In this document: piece by piece, positions 55,537 to 64,000 of the stretch
Layout of the letters: the number at the start of each line of letters is the position of its first letter
Numbering within the stretch: the first letter of the stretch is position 1
Origin: Limnanthes douglasii subsp. nivea
Taxonomy: Eukaryota > Streptophyta > Magnoliopsida > Brassicales > Limnanthaceae
NCBI GenBank assembly: GCA_036936605.1
Contig: JAUPFV010000005.1
Location: 54,146,742 to 54,210,741 of the forward strand
DNA length: 64,000 nt
Reading direction: 5' to 3'
Notes under the pieces: model-generated
What the model saw: only the letters and a program-made list of their open reading frames with translations
Told to the model about the DNA's origin: nothing
The model's database searches: none
Position numbers and translations under genes: made by a program

Positions 55537-57871
55537 ATGAATCCGGACAATCCAGAAGTACCACCAGCTCTGCTCGAAGTGGTGGGAGAGAACTATGAAT
55601 ACACTATCGAAGAGCGTGATAGGATCAAGGGTGAAATAGAAGCTCTGAGGGCTGAAAAGGCCAAGATGGGCGTGAAAGAAAAATCCAAAGCATCGGTTGC
55701 TCATCCCACCGATAACCCCAGAGAGCATGAGTCTTCGAAGACTCATGTGAGAACCAAAAAGACTCATGCCAGTTCTAAGAAGTCTCACCGATCCAAGCCT
55801 GTGGAGAGTTCTGACTCAAGCTCAGAATCTTCTGATAGCTCTTCGGACAGTGATGGAGTTGAAAAATCCTTATCCTCTAGCAGCGATGAGGGTCGAACCA
55901 GGAAAAAGCAAAAGAAAATTAAAAAATATTCAAGAAAAAGAGATATACATGGAAAAATGAAGAAGCATATTGGCAATGGGTCATCTCATAACCGGAGGCA
56001 TGTGGACAAGATGCTGATGGATCCCTTTGCCTTCCACGATGAACCGGGTATCTTTGCAACTCCCAATGAGGATACTGTGTTAAGTCGTGAAAGAAATTGG
56101 AGGCAATCTCCATTGTCTTCTAAAATTCTGTCCGGAAACCTCCCCAAGAGGTTTGACAGCATCAAAATAGAGAAGTACGATGGCAGTACTGATCCGGACA
56201 ACCATCTGGAGCAATTTAAAAACTTCATGATGAACTTTGACGATGATGATAAACTACTTTGTAGGGCATTCTCCCAATCCTTTACGGGGAGTGCTCTGAA
56301 ATGGTACAACAGCCTGCCTCAGGGTTGTATTAAAGATTTCGATACGTTTTGGGTGGCCTTTCGAAGGCAGTTCGTAGGGAGTAAAGAGCTGAAGGAAAAT
56401 GGAGACACCATAATCCATTGTGCCCAAGAACCAAATGAATCCTTGAAAGAATATATAAGTCGTTTTGTGAACACCAAGAATGGGTTGGCTGATTGCTTCG
56501 AACATGTGGCAATAGCATCCCTAAGGCAAGGTTTGAATCCAGTCAATCTAGCTGATTCAGTAACCAGGAAGAAGGCCATGACCTGGGGAGGGTTGCTGAA
56601 TCAGGTTGGCAAACAAATAAACGTCGATGAAACAAAGAAAACCAGGGTGCACATGCAGGTGAGGTCTACCCCGGTGACACCTAATCCCAATCAGAATCAG
56701 TCCGGGAACAAAGCAAGAGAGACCGGACATGGGCATGGTAGGGAAAAAGCTCAGTCTCAGCCAGCTGCTCCTGCTCAAAGTCAACAATCCAGAAACAAGA
56801 GAGGGCCATGGGTCCAACCGGAGTGGTTCGCAGAGTTAAAAGAAAGCGTGGCCACTATCTTTGATAAAACAAAGGATGAGGTGCATTACCGGAGACCGGC
56901 AACACTGTAGTCTCCCAGAGAGCATCGCAACAACTCTTTTTGCCAATATCACAATGATATTGGTCATACCACTGATGATTGCATAGCATTGAAACAAGAA
57001 GTTCAGAACTTGATTGAAAGGGGAAAGCTGGGGGCCTATGTGAAAAGAAGAGGGGGTAATAGGCCTGATAACACTCACCGGGTTGGTCCAAGTAATGCCG
57101 CTCCGGAGGGGGCCATGGTTATAGTTGAAAGGTTTGACGTGGAATCTGAGTACTTGGATCCCGATCCAACTCGGAACAGAGTGGGTGCTATAGAGGAATG
57201 TTCTAGGTCGGTCTTCGGGCTCATTAAGTTTTTCGAGTCGCTTACAATTTTCGGAGGGGACACTATGACAGCTCCTACTGCTTCTTCGAGGAAGAGGCAT
57301 GTTCATACTTTGGCCTCCCAGCTAGAAGGAGGCATGACATCTTATCAGTCACCAAACTCATTTCCCTTCATTGTGTTTGATGAAGATGATTTAAGAAACA
57401 TTGCTGGCCCTCATGAGGATGCTGTTGTCATAGGAGCATCTATAGGGGGTAATGACATAAGGCGAATCTTGGTGGATACTGGAAGCTCAGCCAATATCTT
57501 TTTCCTAACCACTTACAAGAAAATGAAAAATCCAGCTGTAATTCAGAATTCGGACAGGTCAATCGTGGGCTTCACAGGAAGCTCAGCAGATGTGATCGGG
57601 AAGTTCGAAGAAGAGGTGTTATTGGGCAAGGGCCCTTTCAAAAAAATGGTCAGAATACTCTTTATTGTGGTGGATTGTCCCACTTGCTATAATGCTATTC
57701 TAGGGAGGTCTTGGCTCTCTAGGATGCATGCAGTGGCTTCAACAGTCCACCTTGAAGTATGCTGTTCAGGGGCAGGTTGGAGTTGTCCGGAGCAGCCAAA
57801 AGATTGCAAGAGAATGCTATGCCACTGCCTTGGCTCCTCGAACGCTGGGGGCAGTCCGTATTAATGAACAA
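55537..57871 (+). pseudogene. gag-protease of element E, one stop and one 5-base loss
   Basis: Starts at ATG 55537 (MNPDNPEVPP). Gag domain near 56200-56480 and zinc knuckle CQYHNDIGHTTDDC near 56940. Protease VDTGSSANIFFL near 57475. Compared with A there are only two inactivating changes: CAG to TAG at 56908-56910, and a 5-base loss near 57751 after the protease. The frame then continues to the conserved stop at 57872. Confidence 0.93.
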
Positions 57872-57874
57872 TAA
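57872..57874 (+). other. in-frame stop between gag-pro and pol, element E
   Basis: CAA TAA CAG TTT GAG, same position as the TAG in A and C and in frame with pol. Confidence 0.5.
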
Positions 57875-60800
57875 CAGTTTGAGGGCCTTTCTGGGGGTGA
57901 GGGTGAAATTGATGACCCCAGAGAGACCCCCGGAGTGTTGATACCAGTTGAAGAGGTAGAAACGCACTGGTTGGAAGATGGAAAATGTGTCAAGATAGGG
58001 TCTAAAATGCCCCCTGTTTTGAAAGATCAAATGTTAAATTTTTTAAAGAACCATCAGCATGTCTTCGTTTGGTGCAATGCTGATGTTACTGGAGTTCCAT
58101 CAGAAGTAATATCACACCACTTGTCCGTCCAGAGAGATGTAGCTCCAGTGGTTCAAAAAAGAAGAGCTTTTTCCAAAGAAAAGGGTGATGTCATTGTGCA
58201 AGAGGTTGACAGGCTCACAAATATGGGGCACATCAAGGAATCTCAATATCCTTTGTGGACTGCCAATCCTGTCTTGGCGAAAAAGAAGAATGGCAAGTGG
58301 CGCATGTGCATTGACTTCACAGACCTCAATAGAGCTTGCCCAAAAGACTTGTATCCGGTTCCCCGGATTGATCAGTTAGTAGACTCTACCTTTGGGAACA
58401 AGCTGCTTTCCTTTATGGATGCTTTCTCTGGATACAATCAGATTCAAGTGGATCCAAAGGATCAAGGGCATACCACATTTGTAACTGACAGAGGACTTCA
58501 TTGCTACAAGGTGATGTCATTTGGTTTGAAAAATGCTGGGGCTACTTATCAGAGATTAGTCAACAAGGCATTTGCTGATCAAATTGGAAGAAATATGGAG
58601 GTATACATTGACGATATGATGGTGAAAAGTGTGGATGAGCGGTTGCACTTGTCCGATCTCCAAGAGACTTTTGCCAACTTGGTGAAAGTGAATTTAAAGT
58701 TAAACCCTGAAAAGTGTGTCTTCGGAGTGCAGTCCGGGAAGTTTCTAGGCTATATCATAAGTGAGCATGGAATACAGCCCGATCCGGACCAGCTGAATGC
58801 TCTTTTCCAGATGGAACCTCCTCGAAACATCAAAGAAGTACAGCGGTTAACGGGGAGATTAGTTGCCTTAAACAGATTTATCTCAAGGTCTTCGGACAAG
58901 TGTGCTCCTTTCTTTCAAACTTTGAAGGGTGCAAAGGGCTTTGATTGGACCCCGCAGTGTGATGAGGCTTTCAATGAGATCAAGAAACACCTATCCTCCC
59001 CCAAAACTTTGTTCAAGCCAGTCGACGGGGAGACTCTCTTTGTATATTTGGCAGTTTCAAGTTGTGCCATCAGTGCTGTGCTGGTAAGGGAGGTTGGTGG
59101 ACATCCCCATCCAGTATACTACATCAGCAAAAGCTTGATAGATGCAGAGAAGCGTTACTTGAAACTTGAAAAGTTAGCATTGGCCTTGGTGATAGCAGCC
59201 AGGAAGATGAGGCCTTATTTCCAGGCTCATCCCATCATCGTCCGGACTTCTTTTCCCTTGAAGAATGTCCTTCAAAAAGCAGACATTTCGAGCAGAATGA
59301 CTAAGTGGTCAGTAGAGTTGGGGGACTTCGACATAGACTTTGCTCCCCGAATAGCAGTCAAAGCCAAAGCTGTGGCTGATTTTCTGGTCGAATTCCACTC
59401 CGACAGGGATTCAGAGCAAGCTACTGATATAAAAGATAAAAAAGTATGGGTCGTCCGAACAGATGGTGGATCTAGCACTATGGGGTGTGGTGCAGGGGTA
59501 TGTTTGACTTCCCCATATGGAGACAAGATGTACCAGGCTATTTGTTTTGCTTTCAGGGCATCTAATAATGAGTCCGAATACAAAGCAACTATAGCTGGGT
59601 TAAAATTGGCCTACATTTGTGGGGCTAAGAGGGTCAAGCTGCTAAGCGACTCCCAACTCATTATCCACCATGCCCAAGGCCAGTCTGAGGCTAAGAAGGA
59701 GCAACTTGTGAAATATTTACTCCTCCTAAAAAATGAAGCGCTTAAGTTTAAGAGTGTTGTCTATGAACACATTCCCCGGGCAGAAAATGAGCTAGCAGAC
59801 TCACTGGCAACCATAGCATATACAGAGTCATATCCATGGATCCATGTGCTTGAAAGCCCCTTCATTCAACTTTGTAAGGGTAAAGAAGAGGAGATTTTTG
59901 AAATACAAACAAAACAACCTCAATACTGGAGATTTCCTCTCATACAATATCTCTCCGATGGTGTTGTGCCTCCGGATAAGTCACAAGCCAGAACATTGAA
60001 ACACAAGGCTCGTGGTTTTATCATATTGAGAGAAGTGTTATACAAGAAATCTTACAGTAAACCTCTCATGCGCTGTTTGGGGGATGAAGAATCACAAATG
60101 GTCCTCTCCGAATTGCACGATGGTGAGGGGTCAGCCCATTGTGGGTTTAGAGCTTTGACAAGAAGGGTTTTACTCTCCGGTTATTATTGGCCATCAATCA
60201 TGAAAGATGCTAAAGAGTTAATAAAAAGGTGTGACCCATGCCAGAGGTACAACAATGAAATTCATGTACCAGCCATTCCTTTAGAATCCATTTCTGAGCC
60301 TATTCCTTTTGCTCGATGGGGATTGGATCTAGTGAGGCCTCTCCCTATGGCGTCCGGAGGGCGCAAAACTATAATTGTGGCCATTGACTACTTCTCGAAA
60401 TGGATAGAAGCAGCCCCTCTAGCAGTGACAACATCAAAAGCTGTTATAAAATTCATTCTATCCATCATATGTTGCAGATTTGGTGTCCCACAGAAAATAA
60501 CAACAGACAATGGGCCACAGTTCGATAATAAAGAAATAGAGAGCTTCTGTGCCTCAAGGGGTATACAGCATTGTTTTTCTTCACCTTTCCACCCACAAGC
60601 AAATAGGCAGGTTGAAGTGGCTAATAGAACGATACTGTCCGGCTTAAAGAAGAATTTGGAAGGGGCTGCTGGGAAGTGGCCTAGTTATTTACAAGAGGTC
60701 TTGTGGGCCTACCGGACAACACCTCGGGCTGCAACACAAGAATCAACTTTTGCCTTGGTCTATGGGATGGATGCAGTAGCTCCTATAGAAGCAACTCTCC

Positions 60801-61162
60801 CCTCTTTTCGTGTTCATAACTTCTCCGAACATGCTAATGAGATGGCAATCAGAGGTCAACTTGATTTGATAGAAGAAAGACGAGTTAAAGCTCACCTTAG
60901 AGTTGCACACTATCAAGGCTTGATGAGGAGCAGGTTTTCTTCCAAAGTCAAAAGAAGAGATTTCCAACCATGGGACAAAGTATTAAGGAAGGTCTTCTTA
61001 CACACTAAAGAAAAGCTCTTCGGAAAGCTGGCCCCAACTTGGGAGGGTCCGTACATGGTTGTTGAAAGAATTAAGCCTGGAACTTATTGGTTGGAAGACA
61101 AAGATGGCAGAGTTTTAACTCATCCTTGGAATATTGAGCATCTCCGGATGTACTTGGAATAG
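57875..61162 (+). CDS. pol polyprotein of element E: RT, two RNase H domains, integrase (unbroken)
   Basis: Open from the gag-pro stop to TAG at 61160. RT: KKNGKWRMCIDFTDLNRA near 58280, FSGYNQIQVDPKD, catalytic YIDDMM at 58604-58621. First RNase H 59000-59270. The second RNase H (TDGGSS..GCGAGVCLTSP, SNNESEYKATIAGLKLA) at 59450-59830 is typical of the Tat lineage. Integrase zinc region: HDGEGSAHCG and CDPCQRY at 60110-60250. Catalytic positions: GLDLVRPLP near 60320, TDNGPQF near 60505 and the Glu of QVEVAN near 60610. The C-terminus ends HPWNIEHLRMYLE. Two family-Gly positions read Arg (LVRPLP, QANRQVE). Translation presumably needs readthrough of the stop at 57872. Confidence 0.93.
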   Translation, partial: QFEGLSGGEGEIDDPRETPGVLIPVEEVETHWLEDGKCVKIGSKMPPVLKDQMLNFLKNHQHVFVWCNADVTGVPSEVISHHLSVQRDVAPVVQKRRAFSKEKGDVIVQEVDRLTNMGHIKESQYPLWTANPVLAKKKNGKWRMCIDFTDLNRACPKDLYPVPRIDQLVDSTFGNKLLSFMDAFSGYNQIQVDPKDQGHTTFVTDRGLHCYKVMSFGLKNAGATYQRLVNKAFADQIGRNMEVYIDDMMVKSVDERLHLSDLQETFANLVKVNLKLNPEKCVFGVQSGKFLGYIISEHGIQPDPDQLNALFQMEPPRNIKEVQRLTGRLVALNRFISRSSDKCAPFFQTLKGAKGFDWTPQCDEAFNEIKKHLSSPKTLFKPVDGETLFVYLAVSSCAISAVLVREVGGHPHPVYYISKSLIDAEKRYLKLEKLALALVIAARKMRPYFQAHPIIVRTSFPLKNVLQKADISSRMTKWSVELGDFDIDFAPRIAVKAKAVADFLVEFHSDRDSEQATDIKDKKVWVVRTDGGSSTMGCGAGVCLTSPYGDKMYQAICFAFRASNNESEYKATIAGLKLAYICGAKRVKLLSDSQLIIHHAQGQSEAKKEQLVKYLLLLKNEALKFKSVVYEHIPRAENELADSLATIAYTESYPWIHVLESPFIQLCKGKEEEIFEIQTKQPQYWRFPLIQYLSDGVVPPDKSQARTLKHKARGFIILREVLYKKSYSKPLMRCLGDEESQMVLSELHDGEGSAHCGFRALTRRVLLSGYYWPSIMKDAKELIKRCDPCQRYNNEIHVPAIPLESISEPIPFARWGLDLVRPLPMASGGRKTIIVAIDYFSKWIEAAPLAVTTSKAVIKFILSIICCRFGVPQKITTDNGPQFDNKEIESFCASRGIQHCFSSPFHPQANRQVEVANRTILSGLKKNLEGAAGKWPSYLQEVLWAYRTTPRAATQESTFALVYGMDAVAPIEATLPSFRVHNFSEHANEMAIRGQLDLIEERRVKAHLRVAHYQGLMRSRFSSKVKRRDFQPWDKVLRKVFLHTKEKLFGKLAPTWEGPYMVVERIKPGTYWLEDKDGRVLTHPWNIEHLRMYLE

Positions 61163-61654
61163 CACTTGTGTAAATATTTACTTGTTTAAACATCCATGTA
61201 AATATTTGGGGGCATACTCTTTCCTCCCCGGTGGCACGGAGAGGTTTTAATGAGGTGTCCGGGCTGTTAAATAAAATTTGATGCCTTCTTAAAAAATTTC
61301 CAAGTGTTTTTAAAGTTTTGTCCCTTGTCATACTATCCGGACTGAAATATCTAAGGGCTATTTAAATTCTAGCCGGAGAACTTAAACACTCTCACAATGC
61401 AACAACTAAAGGCTAATTAAACTTTGTCTATCAAAATTAAAATGAACAATGAAAGAAGATGATAGTTGTACAAAACAGAGATATTCATTGAATGAAATAA
61501 CTTAAACTTGCCTTGGCCCTCCAAGGAATTTTAAACATTCAAAGTAAAACACAAAAAACCTGTCCGGTCAAATTCCAGACACCATTACAAAAAGAGTGCC
61601 TTGGCCTTCCAAGGACTTTAGTCTGAATTAAAAATAAACTAAGTGGATCATGAG
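61163..61654. other. noncoding spacer of element E after pol
   Basis: Holds the conserved block TTTCCTCCCC...GAGAGGTTTTAATGAGG at 61216-61260. Two perfect hairpins, CCTTGG-CCCT-CCAAGG (61511-61526) and CCTTGG-CCTT-CCAAGG (61599-61614), sit at the positions of the C hairpins. They lie just past the end of the antisense ORF. Confidence 0.75.
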
Positions 61655-64000
61655 TTAAGGTTGAGCCTTTGAGGATGGCTCACCTTCGACTACCTTCTTA
61701 CCCTTAGGGTCATCCTTCCCTTCATCTACCTTCTTGCCTTTGGGATCATCTTTCTTGTGGTCTGGGCTCTCCCTAGTATGTTCCTCATCATCCGAGGAGC
61801 CACTAGAGTAGCCATACATGTCACCTTCGGCCATCGTGTGGTATGGGAGGTCTTCGGGCTCAACATAAAGCCACAAGTCCCCTAGATTTTTCTGTGGAAA
61901 CTTTTCATGGAAGAGTAGAACCATGTCAGACCTCACCTTCTCAAGCAGTAGCTCTTCGCTCTTGATCATCTGGTTGGCATATGCATTGATCTTGGCCTGG
62001 ATCGTAGCCTATTGATCCCTTAGCAACGTATTTTTCTCTTCGGCAGCCTTGGACACTGCGTTCTCAAGGGAAATCTTATCGGTAGTTAAGTTGGTGATGA
62101 CTTTTTCCTTTACCTTGGTCTCTTCTTTTGAGGCAGTAAGGCCTTTCTCCACTCCGGACAGCTTTTCCCGGAGGTCTCTGATGTTTTCCTCTAGAGTAGC
62201 AACTTTTGTGACGCTTTCCTCCCGATTCTTCTTCAACTCCTCATTTGCTTCCTTTAGCATGTCAGCATTGGCAGTAGCAGTGTAAAGGTCTTCGGACAGC
62301 TTTTCCTTCTCAGACTTAAGGTCTTTGATGGTGTCTGCTTGACTCCGAACTTGTTTCTCCAGTGTAAGTACCAGTTGCACATTGCTTAGCAAGGAGTGGG
62401 CTATGGTGTCCTTTTCACTAGAGACGATGAAAGTCTTACCATTGAAGTTGACAGTGTTAGAGCTGCTCGGAGGAATGTAAGGCCCTGCGAAGTCGTCTCT
62501 GGGGAGGTTGAGGAAGTATTCGCCAAGGTCACTAAGACCGGTGATGTCTACTTCATCAATGTTAAGCTCTCATCCCTCAACTTCATCAGTATGAAAGTCC
62601 CTTGGGATTTCTTCAGCATGTGTTGGGTCAGAAGGGTTAGCCTGGACAGAAGGCTCCGGATCCCGGAGAGCAAGCTCATCTCCCTTAGCAGTCCTTTTCT
62701 TCTTGGCTGCCCGGTCTGCTCCTTCACTCTCCTGCTTGCGATTCCTCTTGGAGGCCCTTGGAGGTTTTAGGATGTCTGCTTCCTGCCTTTCGGTCTCTTG
62801 CTCCACAACCTGCAAAAGAGCAGCATCGATTTGGCTCTGAGCCGGCCCCTCCGGGTCTGTTGGACCATCCTTCTCAGCATCAGCAGGATTAGCATCGCTC
62901 ACCATCTTCTTGCCCTTCATTTTGCTTGGGGCTTTGGCCCGGCCGGGCAGGAAGAGTGTCCCATCTGCTTCATGGCTCCTCTTAAGCACTGTGTCCGGGG
63001 AAGGTTGGGTGGTGAGCTCCTCCCAAGTTAAGTCTCTCCGACCTGTGGTGTTCCATAGGTGAGACCTTGCCAGATTTCCACTAGTGAAAGCATTGTGGAA
63101 TCGGTTCCCCCAGTTCTCTGCGGCCCAGGCATTGATTTTGCCACAAGTGACCTGTCCGACCTTCAAGTAATCACCGAACTCCTTAGGCAGTTCTGTTAAG
63201 ACAAAAGAAAGTTCAATTAATTTAAAACCAGCTATAAGAAGGAAAAACTAGACAAAGATTTAAAGTGGGAAACTTACGGTCACTCCTCCACCTGCTTCTG
63301 AGGAGGCTTGGGTTCACTCCAGACTTGATCTTCTGTCCGTTTTCCCAAGCGCCACTGACAAACAAAAACTGGCTCCTCCATTTGCTCTCAGACTCCAACA
63401 GATCATCAACAGCTTTGAGATCATTCCCCATATTGAAGTTGTAGAAGGGGAATTGGTGATGTTTGCAAAGATTGGCCACTGCTGCAAATTCTTCCATAGG
63501 AAGAGGGATCCCGGACAGCCTTGATGCCATGATGTATGACATCATAGTATACCAGCCGTTGGGGCTCAACTGGTTCGGACAGAGTTTGACCAGATGAAAA
63601 TATCTGACAATCTCTGGGTCCAATGGGAATCTGAGTCCCCAATTAAATAGCTCTATGAAGATGACTATTTCATTCAGCTTGCAGTCCATAGGAGTTTCAG
63701 GTTCTATGAGAATCCTTATCTTCACATTTTCTGGGATCCCCTATTTTGTGCGCATTCGACCTAGTTCAGCCGTGTGGATGAAAGCATACTTGGTCTTCTG
63801 TAAGGCCAAGAGATATTTAAGTTCGACCCTATGAAAACAAGGCCCTACCTTCCCTTCGAGACACTCCGGCAGCTCCGGATGCCTCAAGCACAGTTTTTCT
63901 TTGCCCTTATCGTTTTTGGCAGCAGTAGTCTTACTAGTCTGACCGGATGGCTCAGACTCAAAAGGGACTTCTTCAACAGAGTCCTCCATTCTTTCCTCCA
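61655..64000 (-). pseudogene. antisense ORF of element E, spliced, start outside window
   Basis: Opposite to pol. Exon 1 (window edge to 63278) ends with the gypsy-type transposon-like domain (GLRFPLDPEIVRYFHLVKL, QLSPNGWYTMMSY, ASRLSGIPLPMEEFAAV, FLFVSGAWENG). Intron 63277-63193. Exon 2 (63192-61655): KVGQVTCGKINAWAAENWG, a Lys-rich part, a long coiled coil (LEKQVRSQADTIKDLK, VATLEENIRDLREKL) and an acidic tail. Stops: TAG at 63741 (C has TGA at the same codon), TGA at 62570, TAG at 62009. Function unknown; likely nuclear by its basic stretches (inference). Confidence 0.85.
63193..63277 (-). other. intron of the E antisense ORF
   Basis: 85 bp: donor GTAAGTTTCC, T-rich tract, acceptor TTTTGTCTTAACAG. 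Splicing joins GAC C|AA CTG CCT in frame (RSD-Q-LPKEFGDYLK). Confidence 0.85.

Larger units (their letters stand above)
55031..64000 (+). mobile_element. Ty3/gypsy element E (Tat-like), most intact copy; 3' LTR outside window
   Basis: 5' LTR, PBS, gag-pro with two breaks, conserved stop, an unbroken pol, the hairpin block and an antisense ORF running to the window edge. LTR type I, as in A. Inserted in a minisatellite; the 5 bases before the LTR are GATCT. Confidence 0.95.

Noticed and set aside
57869..57900. Ogre-type intron between protease and RT explaining the stop
   Set aside because: GTGAGG donor-like words exist, but no convincing acceptor follows in the same place in A, C and E, and the frame is unchanged across the stop. 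Kept only as an alternative.

Overview
This is nuclear DNA from a flowering plant, and almost all of it is nested transposable elements. The organism is inferred from four things: plant-type Ty3/gypsy (Tat-like and chromovirus-like), Ty1/copia and L1-type LINE elements, plant-style antisense extra ORFs, AT-rich spacers, and the absence of any recognisable host gene. The density and nesting suggest a gene-poor, pericentromeric-type region (inference).

Layout. 1-5035: minus-strand gypsy element A, cut by the window edge. It is inserted into the gag of a related minus-strand element B (5036-7041). B is inserted into a plus-strand copia element (7042-10031), which also carries a solo LTR (7424-7832, target duplication ATATG). 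The copia element sits in an AT-rich dispersed repeat (copy R1). R1 was also hit by gypsy element C (10736-18249, target duplication ATAAC) and, 60 bp further on, by gypsy element D (18310-28390, target duplication CCAAG). R1 resumes at 28396-30013. A short low-copy-looking stretch follows (30014-30860). Next is a decayed minus-strand gypsy remnant F (about 30861-33523 and 38566-38900), split by chromovirus G (33524-38565). Two more copies of the AT-rich repeat follow: R2, with a 640-bp TIR element inside it, and R3, with an L1-type LINE (46800-51030) inside it. A second LINE lacking its 3' part (51845-54085), a GC-richer spacer and a 40-45 bp minisatellite (54497-55030) come next. Finally there is plus-strand gypsy element E (55031 to the right edge), which has an unbroken pol of over 1,000 codons.

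How the parts work together. A, B, C and E form one retrotransposon family with a shared internal region and two LTR types. The order is LTR, PBS, gag-protease, an in-frame stop, then pol (RT, RNase H, second RNase H, integrase). A conserved noncoding hairpin segment follows pol, then a long ORF on the opposite strand (an aORF), then the 3' LTR. D and F are a distant second family with the same plan. The most interesting signals are these. (1) The antisense ORF is interrupted by a short GT-AG intron at the same codon and phase in C, D, E and (decayed) F, which implies a dedicated, spliced antisense transcript. (2) gag-pro and pol lie in one frame separated by a single stop in a readthrough-like context, at the same place in A, C and E. 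(3) A hairpin-forming noncoding block directly after pol is conserved between families whose LTRs are unrelated. Nearly every element is broken by stops or indels. E pol and A gag-pro are the most intact reading frames. All comparisons were made by eye within the window; no database search was possible.
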